Positions 24,888-33,504 of a DNA stretch of 64,000 nt are shown piece by piece. The notes beneath the pieces are model-generated. The model did no database searches, was not told where the DNA came from, and saw nothing but the letters and a program-made list of their open reading frames with translations. The stretch is taken from contig JAFXZS010000019.1 of NCBI GenBank assembly GCA_017541105.1, positions 1 through 64,000 of the forward strand, written 5' to 3'. The DNA is from Clostridia bacterium. GTDB lineage: Bacteria > Bacillota > Clostridia > Christensenellales > Aristaeellaceae. How positions within the stretch are numbered: position 1 is the first letter of the stretch; every line of letters begins with the position of its first letter. Both the position numbers and the translations under genes were made by a program.

Positions 24888-24939
24888 GGTTCCATCTCCG
24901 ATCGGTCCCTTGTCCGGGAATGCTTCTTCAGATGGGGGA

Positions 24940-25440
24940 TTATTCTGCTTTCCGGACAGACTGGATCATTGCATCTGCCATTTCAGTAAATTCCTCTTCA
25001 CTGTAAAGGGTGAAACAGAGTTCCAGATAATCACCGTTTTCCAGTATGACAAGAAGGCATTTATTCGCCGCGACCGTAAAGTCTTCCAGATAGGTAACAC
25101 AGGGAATATCGTTGATCGTAACAGCGGTGACTTCACTTAAACTATTATTATGTGACAGCCGTTTTGCACAGGACTCCTGGGTCATGTTTCTGCCGGTACA
25201 CAGCCGGACATTAATTCCATATGCGTTCACATTGGCCACAGGCCCGAAAAAGAGAATATAACCGCCGGAAATATATTCCTCTGTCACTTCATTCTGCTTT
25301 AATCCGGGCCAGATCCACATTTCAATGCCTGTATCGCCCAGCGCGACAAAATCTTCATCTTTCATATCTTCCGCATGAACCATGCAGAAAGATAAAGAGA
25401 GTGAAAGGAACAGAAGAACGGAGACGATCTTTTTCAGCAT
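24940..25440 (-). CDS. Small secreted protein of unknown function
   Basis: A 166-residue exported protein with a signal peptide (LKKIVSVLLFLSLSLSFCMVHA). The mature part is a compact alpha/beta domain with four cysteines, of which the ones in RLCTGRNMTQESCAKRL may pair. No family recognised. The ATG at 25440 has AAGGA at nine bases; the ATG at 25449 overlaps that site. It is monocistronic: the dead transporter lies downstream and a repeat-bearing gap (25441-25678) upstream. Confidence 0.75.
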   Translation of the reverse strand: MLKKIVSVLLFLSLSLSFCMVHAEDMKDEDFVALGDTGIEMWIWPGLKQNEVTEEYISGGYILFFGPVANVNAYGINVRLCTGRNMTQESCAKRLSHNNSLSEVTAVTINDIPCVTYLEDFTVAANKCLLVILENGDYLELCFTLYSEEEFTEMADAMIQSVRKAE

Positions 25441-25625
25441 ATGAATCATCCTTTCTTTTTTCGCTATTTTACTCTTTATCGTGAAATGCAGTCAAGAAAA
25501 AACAGAAGCCGGTACAACCCGAGGTTTCCCTGACAAACGCTGCCGGTTTCACAGCGGATCAGTAACCGGCAAAAAGTTTTGCATCGGAAATTGTTGAGGT
25601 GACGACCTTTTTGTTTCACCCGGAT

Positions 25626-25680
25626 GAAACGATAAGGACCGTCCCGAAGTTTCGCCCCATAAGGACCGTCCCGAAGTTTC
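25626..25680 (+). repeat. 28-bp dispersed palindromic repeat, copies 3 and a partial
   Basis: A complete copy (25626-25653) with GAAAC...GTTTC termini around GGACCGTCCCG is followed by a second core and right end (25661-25680). The right end supplies the stop codon of the minus-strand gene at 25679. Confidence 0.75.
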
Positions 25681-26194
25681 AGTTAGCGGGATTTCCCAAC
25701 TCGAGCGGATTGCCGCAATAACGGCAGACATCTCCGCTTTTGTATATTTTTGTTGTTGCACCGCATCCCGGGCACCTGGCGACGCAGGGCTCTGAATCAA
25801 GCTTCAGGCAATCATTCGCCAGGTCTATCTGGCCTTTGAAATACCCGCGTCTGCACATTAAAAGCAGCTTCTTTTCAACATCTTCCTGCGGTTCTTTGAC
25901 CTTCCCGCATAAAGCTGAAATGGACTTGTCCTTCGCCAGCACAGCAGCATAATACTGGAAGTCACGGACAAGTTCCCGTGTCCGTTTTGAAGCGCGGATG
26001 ATCAGGAAGTGAACGGCAGCCAGGCCGATAAGGATCACAGGCATTGCATAATCGAGACGATCTTTCGCTTCAGGCAATTCCGCAATCGATACAACAGCAA
26101 GCATCGCATAGAGCACGAACCAGAACCAGCCGAAGACGGTTCCGATCCTGGCAATCCATATATCGATCATGGCCCTTATTCTGCGTTTTTCCAT
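25679..26194 (-). CDS. Membrane protein with C-terminal zinc ribbon
   Basis: A 171-residue protein. Two hydrophobic helices (about residues 14-36 and 48-66) are followed by a helical cytoplasmic region and a C-terminal zinc ribbon, CPGCGATTKIYKSGDVCRYC. The architecture is that of small membrane proteins of unknown role in clostridia. GGGAGA precedes the start. The stop codon is formed by the edge of the dispersed repeat at 25680, so the gene end may have been altered by the repeat. Confidence 0.72.
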   Translation of the reverse strand: MEKRRIRAMIDIWIARIGTVFGWFWFVLYAMLAVVSIAELPEAKDRLDYAMPVILIGLAAVHFLIIRASKRTRELVRDFQYYAAVLAKDKSISALCGKVKEPQEDVEKKLLLMCRRGYFKGQIDLANDCLKLDSEPCVARCPGCGATTKIYKSGDVCRYCGNPLELGNPAN

Positions 26195-26266
26195 ACTTAT
26201 TCTCCCAGGTACTCCCTCAGCACATTCAGTCCGGCGGCAGGGACACAGAACCTCTTCTTTGCCCCT

Positions 26267-26551
26267 TTATCTGATTTCCCTCGTCTCTTCCAGGATTTCC
26301 GCTTCACAGTTTTCTTCAACAAACCGGGATATTTCTTCCATCAGGCTGTCCGCCATCGCGTGATGCGGAACAATGGCGGCCACGCCGATCACAATAATCT
26401 GATGTGTATCCTGTTCATCGGTCTCAGCGGCAGAAACATGGAACCTGTTCTGCAGCTGCGCGACCAGGCTTTTCACGATCATCCGTTTCTCCTTCAGGCT
26501 GTGCACCCATGGAGCATGCAGCCGGAAGGCCATGACAGCGATGTTCAGCAT
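26267..26551 (-). CDS. ylxP: DUF503 / YlxP-family protein
   Basis: A 94-residue protein matching the small DUF503 family through APWVHSLKEKRMIVKSLVAQ and the following NRFHVSAAETDEQD...IVIGVAAI pattern. YlxP-type proteins lie in ribosome-maturation operons in Bacilli, but here it sits last in a four-gene operon of nucleotide and RNA enzymes. The start at 26551 overlaps the stop of the Nudix gene; the longer frame to 26605 has no support. Confidence 0.85.
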   Translation of the reverse strand: MLNIAVMAFRLHAPWVHSLKEKRMIVKSLVAQLQNRFHVSAAETDEQDTHQIIVIGVAAIVPHHAMADSLMEEISRFVEENCEAEILEETREIR

Positions 26552-27351
26552 TTGCCCTCTTTCTTCCCGCAGATCGGGACGCCGATTTCCAGCTTCTTTC
26601 TCCATTCCGGTGCGCTTCCGTCGTCCGCCCAGTATTCATCGAGAGAAACAATATGACCGTTCTCCAGGACAATAAAACTGACAGCATGGAAGGAAGCGGA
26701 ATGGTCCACCGGGAAGACTCTCAGCACAGTCACATACCCTGCCTGCGTTTTCTCGATTCGTTCGATGGCTCCATCCCATTTCCCGGGGTAGTCACAATTG
26801 GCGCGGATGTATTCCTCTACTGTGAACTGCTCGTTTGAACAGTGCCAGCGAATGACGGCATCCGGTGCGAAATAAGCCGGCAGTTCGTCTCTTTTCTGCG
26901 CCAAGACAGCTTTCCAGAACGCTCTGACCATCTGCCTCCTTTGGACTTCCTCCATCAGATACGGCTGAATCTCCGGATATGTCCAGGCGGACGGGAGATC
27001 ATCCTGGATGACAATTCGTTCGATCTCACAGTGGAGCTCTTTTTCGAATGCCTTCACATCTGCAAAGAACAGCATGCCGAAGGTTTCCTGGCCGTCAAAG
27101 TTCCAGGGCGCAGTAACCGAATACACACAGACCGGCTCAATGCTGAAATCGACAGCCCCTGTTTCTTCATACAGTTCCCGCTTCGCTGCGGAGAGGATGT
27201 CCTCTCCCGGTTCCCTGTGCCCTCCGGGCACTTCCAGCGTGCTGCGTTCCTTATGCTTGCAGAATACCCAGTGTCCGTCCGTTTTTGTGACAATCACTGC
27301 GAAACGGAGCTTCTGATCGTCCGCCAGATCATAAAACTGAACTTTGGTCAT
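26545..27351 (-). CDS. Nudix hydrolase fused to an NTF2/SnoaL-like domain
   Basis: A 268-residue protein. The Nudix box is complete: GGHREPGEDILSAAKRELYE then ETGA (about residues 43-66), so a pyrophosphohydrolase acting on a nucleoside diphosphate linked to another group. Residues about 140-265 form a SnoaL-like, NTF2-type cone fold (MVRAFWKAVLAQKRDELPAY, then a ...VLENGHIVSLDEYW ending), normally a binding or isomerase fold. The fusion is unusual and may tune substrate choice. It overlaps yaiI upstream by about 22 bases and ylxP downstream by seven. Confidence 0.87.
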   Translation of the reverse strand: MTKVQFYDLADDQKLRFAVIVTKTDGHWVFCKHKERSTLEVPGGHREPGEDILSAAKRELYEETGAVDFSIEPVCVYSVTAPWNFDGQETFGMLFFADVKAFEKELHCEIERIVIQDDLPSAWTYPEIQPYLMEEVQRRQMVRAFWKAVLAQKRDELPAYFAPDAVIRWHCSNEQFTVEEYIRANCDYPGKWDGAIERIEKTQAGYVTVLRVFPVDHSASFHAVSFIVLENGHIVSLDEYWADDGSAPEWRKKLEIGVPICGKKEGKC

Positions 27352-27790
27352 TCAGCGCCTCCAGAATCAGTTTTTCAAAGCTTTCCGCAAAACGCCTGCC
27401 ATCTTCCTCTGTACGCTTTGACGGCCCTTTCAGATGATGCTTCCCGCTGCGCCGGGCTTTCCCGGCCAGGTGGCGCTCCATCAGCAAACCATCAATATTC
27501 CTGTCCGTGTACCATTTTCCGCTTTGATGGATTGCCCTCGCACCTTTTCCCAGCGCCAGAGCGGCTACGCCGTAATCCTGCGTAACGACAACATCCCCGC
27601 GACGGCAGAGATTGATCAGGGCAATATCCACCGCGTCCGCGCCTGCGCCGATCACTTTGACAGTACTGTAATCAGAAGCCAGCTGATGGTTCGTATCACA
27701 CAGCAGCATGACAGGAACACCATGATCTTTGGCAATCCTTTCCGCAATCCGCGTTACGGGGCAGGCATCGGCATCAATATAGACAGTCAC
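27329..27790 (-). CDS. yaiI: YaiI/YqxD family protein (DUF188)
   Basis: A 153-residue protein of the UPF0178 family, a PIN-like fold. It has YIDADACPVTRIAERIA at the N-terminus, the GADAVDIALINLCRRGDVVV block with conserved Asp residues, and GKHHLKGPSKRT near the C-terminus, all usual for the family. The role is not established; a nuclease is suspected from the fold. It overlaps thpR by four bases upstream and the Nudix gene downstream. Confidence 0.93.
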   Translation of the reverse strand: MTVYIDADACPVTRIAERIAKDHGVPVMLLCDTNHQLASDYSTVKVIGAGADAVDIALINLCRRGDVVVTQDYGVAALALGKGARAIHQSGKWYTDRNIDGLLMERHLAGKARRSGKHHLKGPSKRTEEDGRRFAESFEKLILEALNDQSSVL

Positions 27791-28308
27791 GGCACGGCCT
27801 CCTTCCCGGCGCTGCTTCCGATCACCGAGTAGACCATTCCGGTTTCCTCCCGGTCAGACCGGTAGAGGCAGACCTCTGATACCGTCATAGCTGCGGAAGG
27901 AACCTGAATACCGGACAGCTCAAATCCGAAAGGGACAACCGGCTTTCTCCCCAGCGTGAAGTGCGGAACAAAAGGTTTGGGATCAAAAGGAATGCCGGCG
28001 CCTGTAAGACTGGCCCGAACGCGGCCTGCCAAATGATTCAGTTCATCCGAGGCCTTTACGCCGGCCCAGATCACCTTTGCTTCCGGGAAAATGCCGACAT
28101 GGCGCAGCTTGAGGGGAAACGGATGGTCCACTGCCGGAAGAACCCCGGAAACATTCTCAGGCCACTCTCCGATAAAAGCCAGGGTCATATGCAGATTGGA
28201 AGGATCCAGGTATCTTGCACAGACGCCGGCAGATGAAAGCCGGGACTGCACTTCACGCAGCGCAGCCCGAAACTCTTCAGACGGCCGAAGGCCCACAAAC
28301 AAGCGCAT
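27787..28308 (-). CDS. thpR: RNA 2',3'-cyclic phosphodiesterase
   Basis: A 173-residue 2H phosphoesterase. The two H-x-T-x motifs are clear: LHMTLAFIG (about residue 40) and PHFTLGRK (about residue 117), which form the active site that opens 2',3'-cyclic phosphates at RNA ends. The start at 28308 follows a perfect AAGGAGG. It is the first gene of a coupled operon with yaiI, Nudix-NTF2 and ylxP (28308 to 26267), every junction overlapping, which suggests an RNA or nucleotide repair role for the set. Confidence 0.93.
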   Translation of the reverse strand: MRLFVGLRPSEEFRAALREVQSRLSSAGVCARYLDPSNLHMTLAFIGEWPENVSGVLPAVDHPFPLKLRHVGIFPEAKVIWAGVKASDELNHLAGRVRASLTGAGIPFDPKPFVPHFTLGRKPVVPFGFELSGIQVPSAAMTVSEVCLYRSDREETGMVYSVIGSSAGKEAVP

Positions 28309-28433
28309 CCGGATCCTCCTTGCATTTTTCAGGCAGCCCTCGTCTTTGCCATGATCTGCCAGCATTTTCACGATGCGGCCATGGTTACTGTATCACATTT
28401 CTCCTGTGCCCGTAAAGCGAAACCGCGGCGAGC

Positions 28434-28461
28434 GAAACCGCGGGACGGTCTTTATCGTTTC
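28434..28461 (-). repeat. 28-bp dispersed palindromic repeat, copy 4
   Basis: GAAAC...GTTTC with the core CGGGACGGTC, in the reverse orientation relative to copy 2. It lies in the 364-bp gap between the divergent thpR operon and the secreted-protein gene; the rest of the gap holds only the promoter at 28514. Confidence 0.75.
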
Positions 28462-28513
28462 ATCCCAGCAGTGTTTGTCGGGATAAATTCGGGCTTTGTG
28501 CGCCAGGATGTTG

Positions 28514-28542
28514 TTGACCGAAGGGCGGTTTTCGGGTAAGAT
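28514..28542 (+). promoter_or_regulatory. Promoter of the secreted acidic protein gene
   Basis: TTGACC (28514-28519), a 17-bp spacer and TAAGAT (28537-28542), a good sigma-A promoter about 130 bp before the start. Confidence 0.6.
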
Positions 28543-28672
28543 GGGACATGAGAAAAAAGCGAAATGATATCATTCAGCCGGGGATGCATGGTATTTCTCC
28601 GGGCGCGTTGAATATGTATCAAAGTATGAGACCCCGGAAAGGGGAAAAAATAAATATCTGGAGGGAAAGCGA

Positions 28673-29578
28673 ATGAAAAAGATCCTTGCACTGATCCTGG
28701 CCGTGATGATGCTGGGCACAGCGTGCTGCGCCCTGGCGGAGGAAACACAGGGTGCGCCGCTGTACAAGACCATCGGGGACGCAATGGACGCGGCCCGGGA
28801 AACCGCCGGGGAGGAAGGAAACGTCATCTCGGGCAGCATGATCGGCGAGTATGTCTCCGTGATTACGGAGGAGAACGGGAAGTATTTCCGCCATGTAGCC
28901 GACTATGACGAAAAACTTGCGGAACTGGAAGCGGCGCGGAATGATCTGGACTTTGAAGATGAAGATTACTGGGAAAAGTGGGAAAAAGCGGTTGCCGATG
29001 CTGAGGCTTATATGCGGACGATGCCGGTTGCTTACAGTGAGGAATTCACCGCTGAGCCCATCGCCCAGGCGGATCTGGACGCGCTGGCCGGGAAAACCAT
29101 TGCCGAGCTGAACGAAGCCGGCTATGAGACCGAGATGTCCGGCACGGAAGGGGAAGAAATCGTCTGCATCATGCGGTACGGTATCTTCAGCTACAGATTC
29201 ATATTGGATGCTGATATAGACGCGTACTTCGCGGCTATGGATAACGGAACCGATGGGGATCTTGCCGTGAAGAGCGGGACGCTTGCCGGTGTTTCGGGAT
29301 CTGCCTGGGACAAGCGGTTCCATACCGACGGCACCGTTGAGGAAGAACCGGCGTTCGATCTTATGAGCGAGATGCCGCCGGAGGCTGCCGCACTCATGAA
29401 TACCATCATGGAGATCGCCGAAGCGGCCCAGAACGGCGAAGAGATTGACATTGACAAGCTGTTCGACTCGATCTGTGAACAGTTCCCGGATAAGAAAGAC
29501 GAGATGGAAAGCTACAGGGAAATGATCAAACAGATGGATCCGGAACAGCTGAAACAGATGTTCGATCCTCAGGAATAA
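28673..29578 (+). CDS. Secreted acidic protein of unknown function
   Basis: A 301-residue exported protein with a signal peptide (KKILALILAVMMLGTACCALA). The mature protein is very acidic with Glu/Asp-rich helices; residues about 245-300 form a helical tail (AALMNTIMEIAEAAQNGEEI). No family recognised, and no cysteine in a lipobox at the right place, although TACCA might serve. GGAGGG precedes the start, a promoter lies at 28514 and a terminator at 29594, so it is a single-gene unit. Confidence 0.82.
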   Translation: MKKILALILAVMMLGTACCALAEETQGAPLYKTIGDAMDAARETAGEEGNVISGSMIGEYVSVITEENGKYFRHVADYDEKLAELEAARNDLDFEDEDYWEKWEKAVADAEAYMRTMPVAYSEEFTAEPIAQADLDALAGKTIAELNEAGYETEMSGTEGEEIVCIMRYGIFSYRFILDADIDAYFAAMDNGTDGDLAVKSGTLAGVSGSAWDKRFHTDGTVEEEPAFDLMSEMPPEAAALMNTIMEIAEAAQNGEEIDIDKLFDSICEQFPDKKDEMESYREMIKQMDPEQLKQMFDPQE

Positions 29579-29593
29579 AACCAAGCGCAAAAA

Positions 29594-29619
29594 GAAGCCG
29601 CCTGAGGCCAGGCGGCTTC
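29594..29619 (+). terminator. Terminator-like hairpin
   Basis: A perfect 10-bp stem GAAGCCGCCT/AGGCGGCTTC with a 6-base loop, 15 bp after the stop. The T tract is weak. Confidence 0.6.
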
Positions 29620-29658
29620 TGATGAAAATATTACGAATTTGTTAAGTTTTAAAATTTT

Positions 29659-29698
29659 CTGCCGCCCTCCTTCGTTTCTGCGTATCTACAGAAGACAG
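29659..29698 (+). promoter_or_regulatory. Shared upstream element of leader-peptide genes, copy 2
   Basis: This 40-bp stretch aligns without gaps to 44147-44186: both begin CTGCC, share TGCGTA then TAC, and end GACAG. TGCGTA (29679-29684) lies 70 bp before the ATG at 29755. Confidence 0.6.
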
Positions 29699-29754
29699 GT
29701 GCAGACAGTACCTGAGAAAGAAAGCGAACGCGCAAAGCGCAGGAGGATAAGAAA

Positions 29755-30027
29755 ATGACACTGGCTCAAAGGAAAACCAATCCCGCAATCACAACCATGC
29801 TGGCTGAAGCCCTTACCGAGTCCAAAATGGAACAGGTGAACGCCGGAGTAACGCACCCCGTTGACGGCATCGTCGACCTCTTCTCCTGGATTGCCTGCGG
29901 CTTCAACCATCATTACAAGTATACAGGGAAGACGCAAAACCGTATCGATCTGTTCTGGCATGTTACATTCTACGAGCGGAAATGCCAGGACTGCGGGCAT
30001 ATCGACTGGACCCGCACCGCGCCCTGA
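29755..30027 (+). CDS. Leader-type peptide with C-terminal CxxC
   Basis: A 90-residue protein. The first 31 residues end in EALTESKMEQVNAG, a leader of the double-glycine kind with AG in place of GG. The core begins VTHPVDGIVDLFSWIACGFN and ends with a CQDC pair and WTRTAP. AGGAGG precedes the ATG by eight bases. It follows the shared upstream element at 29659 and is 61 bp upstream of a second leader peptide, with which it forms a two-gene unit ended by the terminator at 30272. Confidence 0.65.
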   Translation: MTLAQRKTNPAITTMLAEALTESKMEQVNAGVTHPVDGIVDLFSWIACGFNHHYKYTGKTQNRIDLFWHVTFYERKCQDCGHIDWTRTAP

Positions 30028-30087
30028 ACAGCTTTTTCAGCAGCAGCCGGCAATGAAACAGCATCCCGACAGAACGGCGGCAGCAAA

Positions 30088-30252
30088 ATGGAAAACAAGG
30101 ATAAAAAGGTACAGGAACTGGAGCATGAACAGCTGGAAGAGGTCAGCGGCGGGCAGAATGCAGAATTCGGCCGCGACTCCATACCGGAAGAACTTTACCA
30201 GCCCTATCAAATCGAAGAGGCGCCCGACGATATCGGCCTCCCGAAACACTGA
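30088..30252 (+). CDS. Double-glycine leader peptide, short acidic core
   Basis: A 54-residue peptide. The leader ELEHEQLEEVSGG is a textbook double-glycine form ending at residue 22; the 32-residue core is acidic and proline-rich (PEELYQPYQIEEAPDD) with no cysteine. It is second in the unit with the 29755 gene. The ribosome site is weak (GGCGG), so translation may depend on the gene before it. The lack of Cys, Ser or Thr clusters argues against a lanthipeptide. Confidence 0.7.
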   Translation: MENKDKKVQELEHEQLEEVSGGQNAEFGRDSIPEELYQPYQIEEAPDDIGLPKH

Positions 30253-30271
30253 CAACAAGTGCATCACACAT

Positions 30272-30305
30272 CCCGGGGATCGGATGGTCTCCGGGCTTTT
30301 TTTTT
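30272..30305 (+). terminator. Rho-independent terminator of the two-peptide unit
   Basis: CCCGG and CCGGG arms (30272 and 30290 regions) with a weakly paired middle are followed by nine T. Confidence 0.8.
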
Positions 30306-30435
30306 GCTGAATATTCCCGCGCCCCCAAACCATTCAGCCAAGCTTTCGTACGCAGCGAGTGCTTCGGTACCCCCATTGTCCCCGCCAATGTGAACGCGGC
30401 GGGCAATCCCTGCCGGGTGCTGCGGGAGATCGGCG

Positions 30436-30467
30436 AAAAAAAAGGGGAAGGCTCCTGACCTTCCCCC
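30436..30467 (-). terminator. Rho-independent terminator of the sugar operon
   Basis: On the minus strand GGGGAAGG pairs with CCTTCCCC around a short loop, followed by eight T. It lies just after the stop of the sugar-binding protein gene, the last of the operon. Confidence 0.85.
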
Positions 30468-30489
30468 ATGGAACACACCATAGCTGTGA

Positions 30490-31719
30490 TTACAGCAGAC
30501 CCGCATCCTCCAGCTGAGCCTGGATATCATCCAGCGCTTCCTGCGCGGAGAGATCATTCATCTCCAGCGTGCTCAGCACGTTGTTGATGATTTCGGTGGC
30601 AGCGCCGGATTCCTTCAGGGCAGGCGGTGCAGCGGCATAGTCCATGCTGTCAAACACGGCAGCGCGATTGGCAGGCGGGGTGATCTCCAGATACTGGGTC
30701 AGCTTACTCTGATCCGCAATGGTGGGCAGCTCCCAGCTGGCATCCAGGCGCAGCTGCACAATGTCAGGATCGGAACCCATGGCATCCGCAAACGCGGCAG
30801 CGGCTTCCTTCTTCTCACTGGAAGGAGACACGCAGTTCACGTTGGCAAAGAAGAAGGTGCTCTTCGTGGCGTATCCGGGTTCAACGACGATATCCCAGTC
30901 AAAGGCGCACTTTTCGGTGTAGGTGGGGAATGCCCAGATACCGGTGATGATCATGCCCAGTTTGCCTTCGGTGAACATATCCCAGTCACCGCGGCCGGCC
31001 ATTTCCTCAGCGGTGGGCTGCACATGATTCTCTCCGCGGACGCGCTTCAGCATAGCATCCAGAACCGCAACGTTTTCAGGGCTGTTAGCCGTGAAGGCGG
31101 TGTAGTCTTCGTTCAGCAGGCTGCCGCCGTTGCTCTTTACAGACTTATAGAACTCATTGTAGGTGATGGGCTGATAGTAACCCCAGATGTCATTGCCCAG
31201 CGCCGTGATGGCTTCAGCGGCGGCCTGCGCATCTTCCCAGGTCCAGTCATTTGTGGGATAAGCGATACCGGCCTGATCGAACAGCGCCTTGTTGTAGATC
31301 AGGATGCAGGTGGAAAAGCTCATGGGCACAGCATAGAGCTTGCCGGCGGAGCTGACCGCTTCCAGGGTGCCTGCGGAATAGTTATCCGCATTGATGAGGC
31401 CGGTCAGATCAGCACAGGCGCCGCGCAGCATATAAGCCAGGAAGTTTTCCATGTTCATTTCGAACACGTCCGGCGCATTGCTGCCGCCGACAGTGGTCGC
31501 CAGCTTGGTGAAATAATCATCAAAACCGGTGATCTGCAGGTCGATCTTGATGTCGGGGTTCTTGGACTCAAAAACCTCGATCATCTTTTTAAGGGTCTCC
31601 TCCTGAGCGCCGGCTCCGGAGAAGTGGGCGTAGGTGATGGTCACGGGATCAGCCATCGCGGAGACGGACAGGCCCAGAACCAACGCCAATACCAGGAACA
31701 GAGCAAGAATCTTTTTCAT
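30490..31719 (-). CDS. Extracellular sugar-binding protein of an ABC transporter
   Basis: A 409-residue solute-binding protein. A signal peptide (KKILALFLVLALVLGLSVSAMA) without a lipobox is followed by the family-1 binding fold: ITYAHFSGAGAQEETLKKMI, then FESKNPDIKIDLQITG, then PDVFEMN in the first lobe, and GKLGMIITGIWAFPTY in the hinge region. It should bind an oligosaccharide outside the cell for the two permeases just upstream. The start at 31719 follows GAAGGAGG; the longer frame to 31770 has none. It is last in the operon, 53 bp after the MalG-type gene. Confidence 0.92.
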   Translation of the reverse strand: MKKILALFLVLALVLGLSVSAMADPVTITYAHFSGAGAQEETLKKMIEVFESKNPDIKIDLQITGFDDYFTKLATTVGGSNAPDVFEMNMENFLAYMLRGACADLTGLINADNYSAGTLEAVSSAGKLYAVPMSFSTCILIYNKALFDQAGIAYPTNDWTWEDAQAAAEAITALGNDIWGYYQPITYNEFYKSVKSNGGSLLNEDYTAFTANSPENVAVLDAMLKRVRGENHVQPTAEEMAGRGDWDMFTEGKLGMIITGIWAFPTYTEKCAFDWDIVVEPGYATKSTFFFANVNCVSPSSEKKEAAAAFADAMGSDPDIVQLRLDASWELPTIADQSKLTQYLEITPPANRAAVFDSMDYAAAPPALKESGAATEIINNVLSTLEMNDLSAQEALDDIQAQLEDAGLL

Positions 31720-31772
31720 GGGGAAATATCCTCCTTCAAATATTTGTAAAGGCACTCGCGGCCTCCACATTC

Positions 31773-32618
31773 TTATTTAAGCCCTCCCAGGCTGATGCCC
31801 TGGTCCACATACCGCTGGGAAATCAGATACACGGCCAGGATGGGCAGAATGGTCAGCACAGCGCCGGCCATCAGCACATGTTCATTGTTCTTGTAAATAC
31901 CGTTCATATTGCCCAGAACTACCTGCAATGTCTGTTTGTCGTTGGATGTCAGCACAATCAACGGCCACAGATAGCTGTTCCAGCTGCCCATGAATGAAAG
32001 CAGTATCATTGTGGCCAACGTGGGCATCACCAGGGGCAGCATGATCTGGAAGAAGATCCGGTAAAGCGAAGCTCCGTCCAGATGAGCGGATTCCAGATAG
32101 GAATCATTGACGCTCATCATGCTCTGCCGCATCAGGAATACCCCAAAGGCATTGGCCAGAGACGGAAGAATCAGGCCGGTATAGGTATCGAGCAGCCCAA
32201 GGATCCTCAAAATGATATAATTCGGAACCATGGTCACCGTGCCGGGAATCATCATGGTTGCCAGGTACAGGCCAAACAGTTTTCCGCTTCCCCTGAACGG
32301 CAGCTTTGCAAAGACGAAGGCAGCCATGGAGGCGGACATTACAGCCACGAGGGTGCAGGCAACCGCGAGAATCAGGCTGTTCAGGCTTGCCCGTGCGAAC
32401 GAGAAGCCCTGCATGTTGAACACACGTTCATATCCTTCAACCGTCGGATGCTCCGGAATCCAGCGGATCGGAATCGTCCGGATCGCCTCAGAGCCTTTGA
32501 AGGAAGAAGATACCATCCACACAAACGGCAAAACCGTCAGCAGAACAATCACACACAGCATCAGATAAAACAGGACAGAGCGGAACACCTTCCGGCCGGC
32601 GGGTGTATCATGCATCAT
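31773..32618 (-). CDS. MalG-type sugar ABC permease
   Basis: A 281-residue membrane protein with six helices. The EAA loop that contacts the ATPase is YLESAHLDGASLYRIFFQIM then LPL (about residues 177-200). The N-terminus and PHPTVEGYERVF segment are usual for MalG-like permeases. It pairs with the MalF-type subunit whose gene overlaps it by eleven bases. No ATPase is encoded in the operon, so a shared MsmK-type ATPase elsewhere probably serves it. Confidence 0.94.
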   Translation of the reverse strand: MMHDTPAGRKVFRSVLFYLMLCVIVLLTVLPFVWMVSSSFKGSEAIRTIPIRWIPEHPTVEGYERVFNMQGFSFARASLNSLILAVACTLVAVMSASMAAFVFAKLPFRGSGKLFGLYLATMMIPGTVTMVPNYIILRILGLLDTYTGLILPSLANAFGVFLMRQSMMSVNDSYLESAHLDGASLYRIFFQIMLPLVMPTLATMILLSFMGSWNSYLWPLIVLTSNDKQTLQVVLGNMNGIYKNNEHVLMAGAVLTILPILAVYLISQRYVDQGISLGGLK

Positions 32619-33501
32619 AATTCACCCACTTCCTCTGGAGCCTGAACTGAATTGCCGTAAAGATCAGAATCAGGGCAAACAGAATCCATGAATACGCGCT
32701 GGCAAGACCCATCTTGTACTGCTTGAATGCGTATTTATAAATCCGTTCCAGGAAAACCGACGTGGCTCCGCCCGGACCGCCGTTGGTCATAATCAGCACG
32801 GAATCAAAAACCTGCAGGCCGTAAATGATATTGATGACAATCAGCAGGAACAGGGTCGGGGATATAAGGGGCAGCGTAATGGCTGTCAGTTTTTTCAGCC
32901 CGCCGGCTCCATCAATATCCGCCGCCTCGTAACAGGTCGGATCAATGGACTTCAGCGCTGCCAGAACCATCAGGGCATAGTAACCTGTATCCTTCCAGAC
33001 TGCCGCGATTACGATCCCCGGCATTGCCCAGTCCTTGCTGTTCAGCCATGCCGGCCCCGTAATGCCGATTACTGACAGCATCTGATTCAGCAACCCGTAT
33101 TTCCCGCTGAGCACCCACTGCCATACCACCGCGGCCGCGACCCAGGAAGTAATGACCGGCGTATAACAGATTGTCCGGAACAATCCGTGGCCTTTGAATG
33201 ATTTGTTCAGGATCAGCGCCTGCCCGACGCTGGTCAGCATGATCAGGGGCAGATACAGGATCAGATAAGTACAGGTATGTCCCAGCACCTTCGGAAATTC
33301 GCTTCCGGTAAGAATACGGACGTAATTGTCAAACCCCACGAAGTTCATGGCACTCATGGGCATCAGCAGATCAAAATCCGTCACGCTGTAAATTGCTGAT
33401 CCGAGAATCGGCAGCAGGCAGAAACCGAAGACACCAATCAGCGAGGGCAGCAAAAACACCGCGGTCGCTCTCCGTTTTGCGGCGGTTTTCGGAATATACA
33501 A
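32608..33501 (-). CDS. MalF-type sugar ABC permease
   Basis: A 297-residue membrane protein with six helices, starting with a basic segment and a first helix at about residues 13-35. The EAA loop is SIDPTCYEAADIDGAGGLKK (about residues 190-209), followed by LTAITLPLISPTLF. Length and order fit the inner-membrane partner of the MalG-type subunit. Its stop overlaps that gene and its start lies four bases after the GH65 stop, so translation is coupled across the operon. Confidence 0.94.
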   Translation of the reverse strand: MYIPKTAAKRRATAVFLLPSLIGVFGFCLLPILGSAIYSVTDFDLLMPMSAMNFVGFDNYVRILTGSEFPKVLGHTCTYLILYLPLIMLTSVGQALILNKSFKGHGLFRTICYTPVITSWVAAAVVWQWVLSGKYGLLNQMLSVIGITGPAWLNSKDWAMPGIVIAAVWKDTGYYALMVLAALKSIDPTCYEAADIDGAGGLKKLTAITLPLISPTLFLLIVINIIYGLQVFDSVLIMTNGGPGGATSVFLERIYKYAFKQYKMGLASAYSWILFALILIFTAIQFRLQRKWVNYDA

Positions 33502-33504
33502 GGC

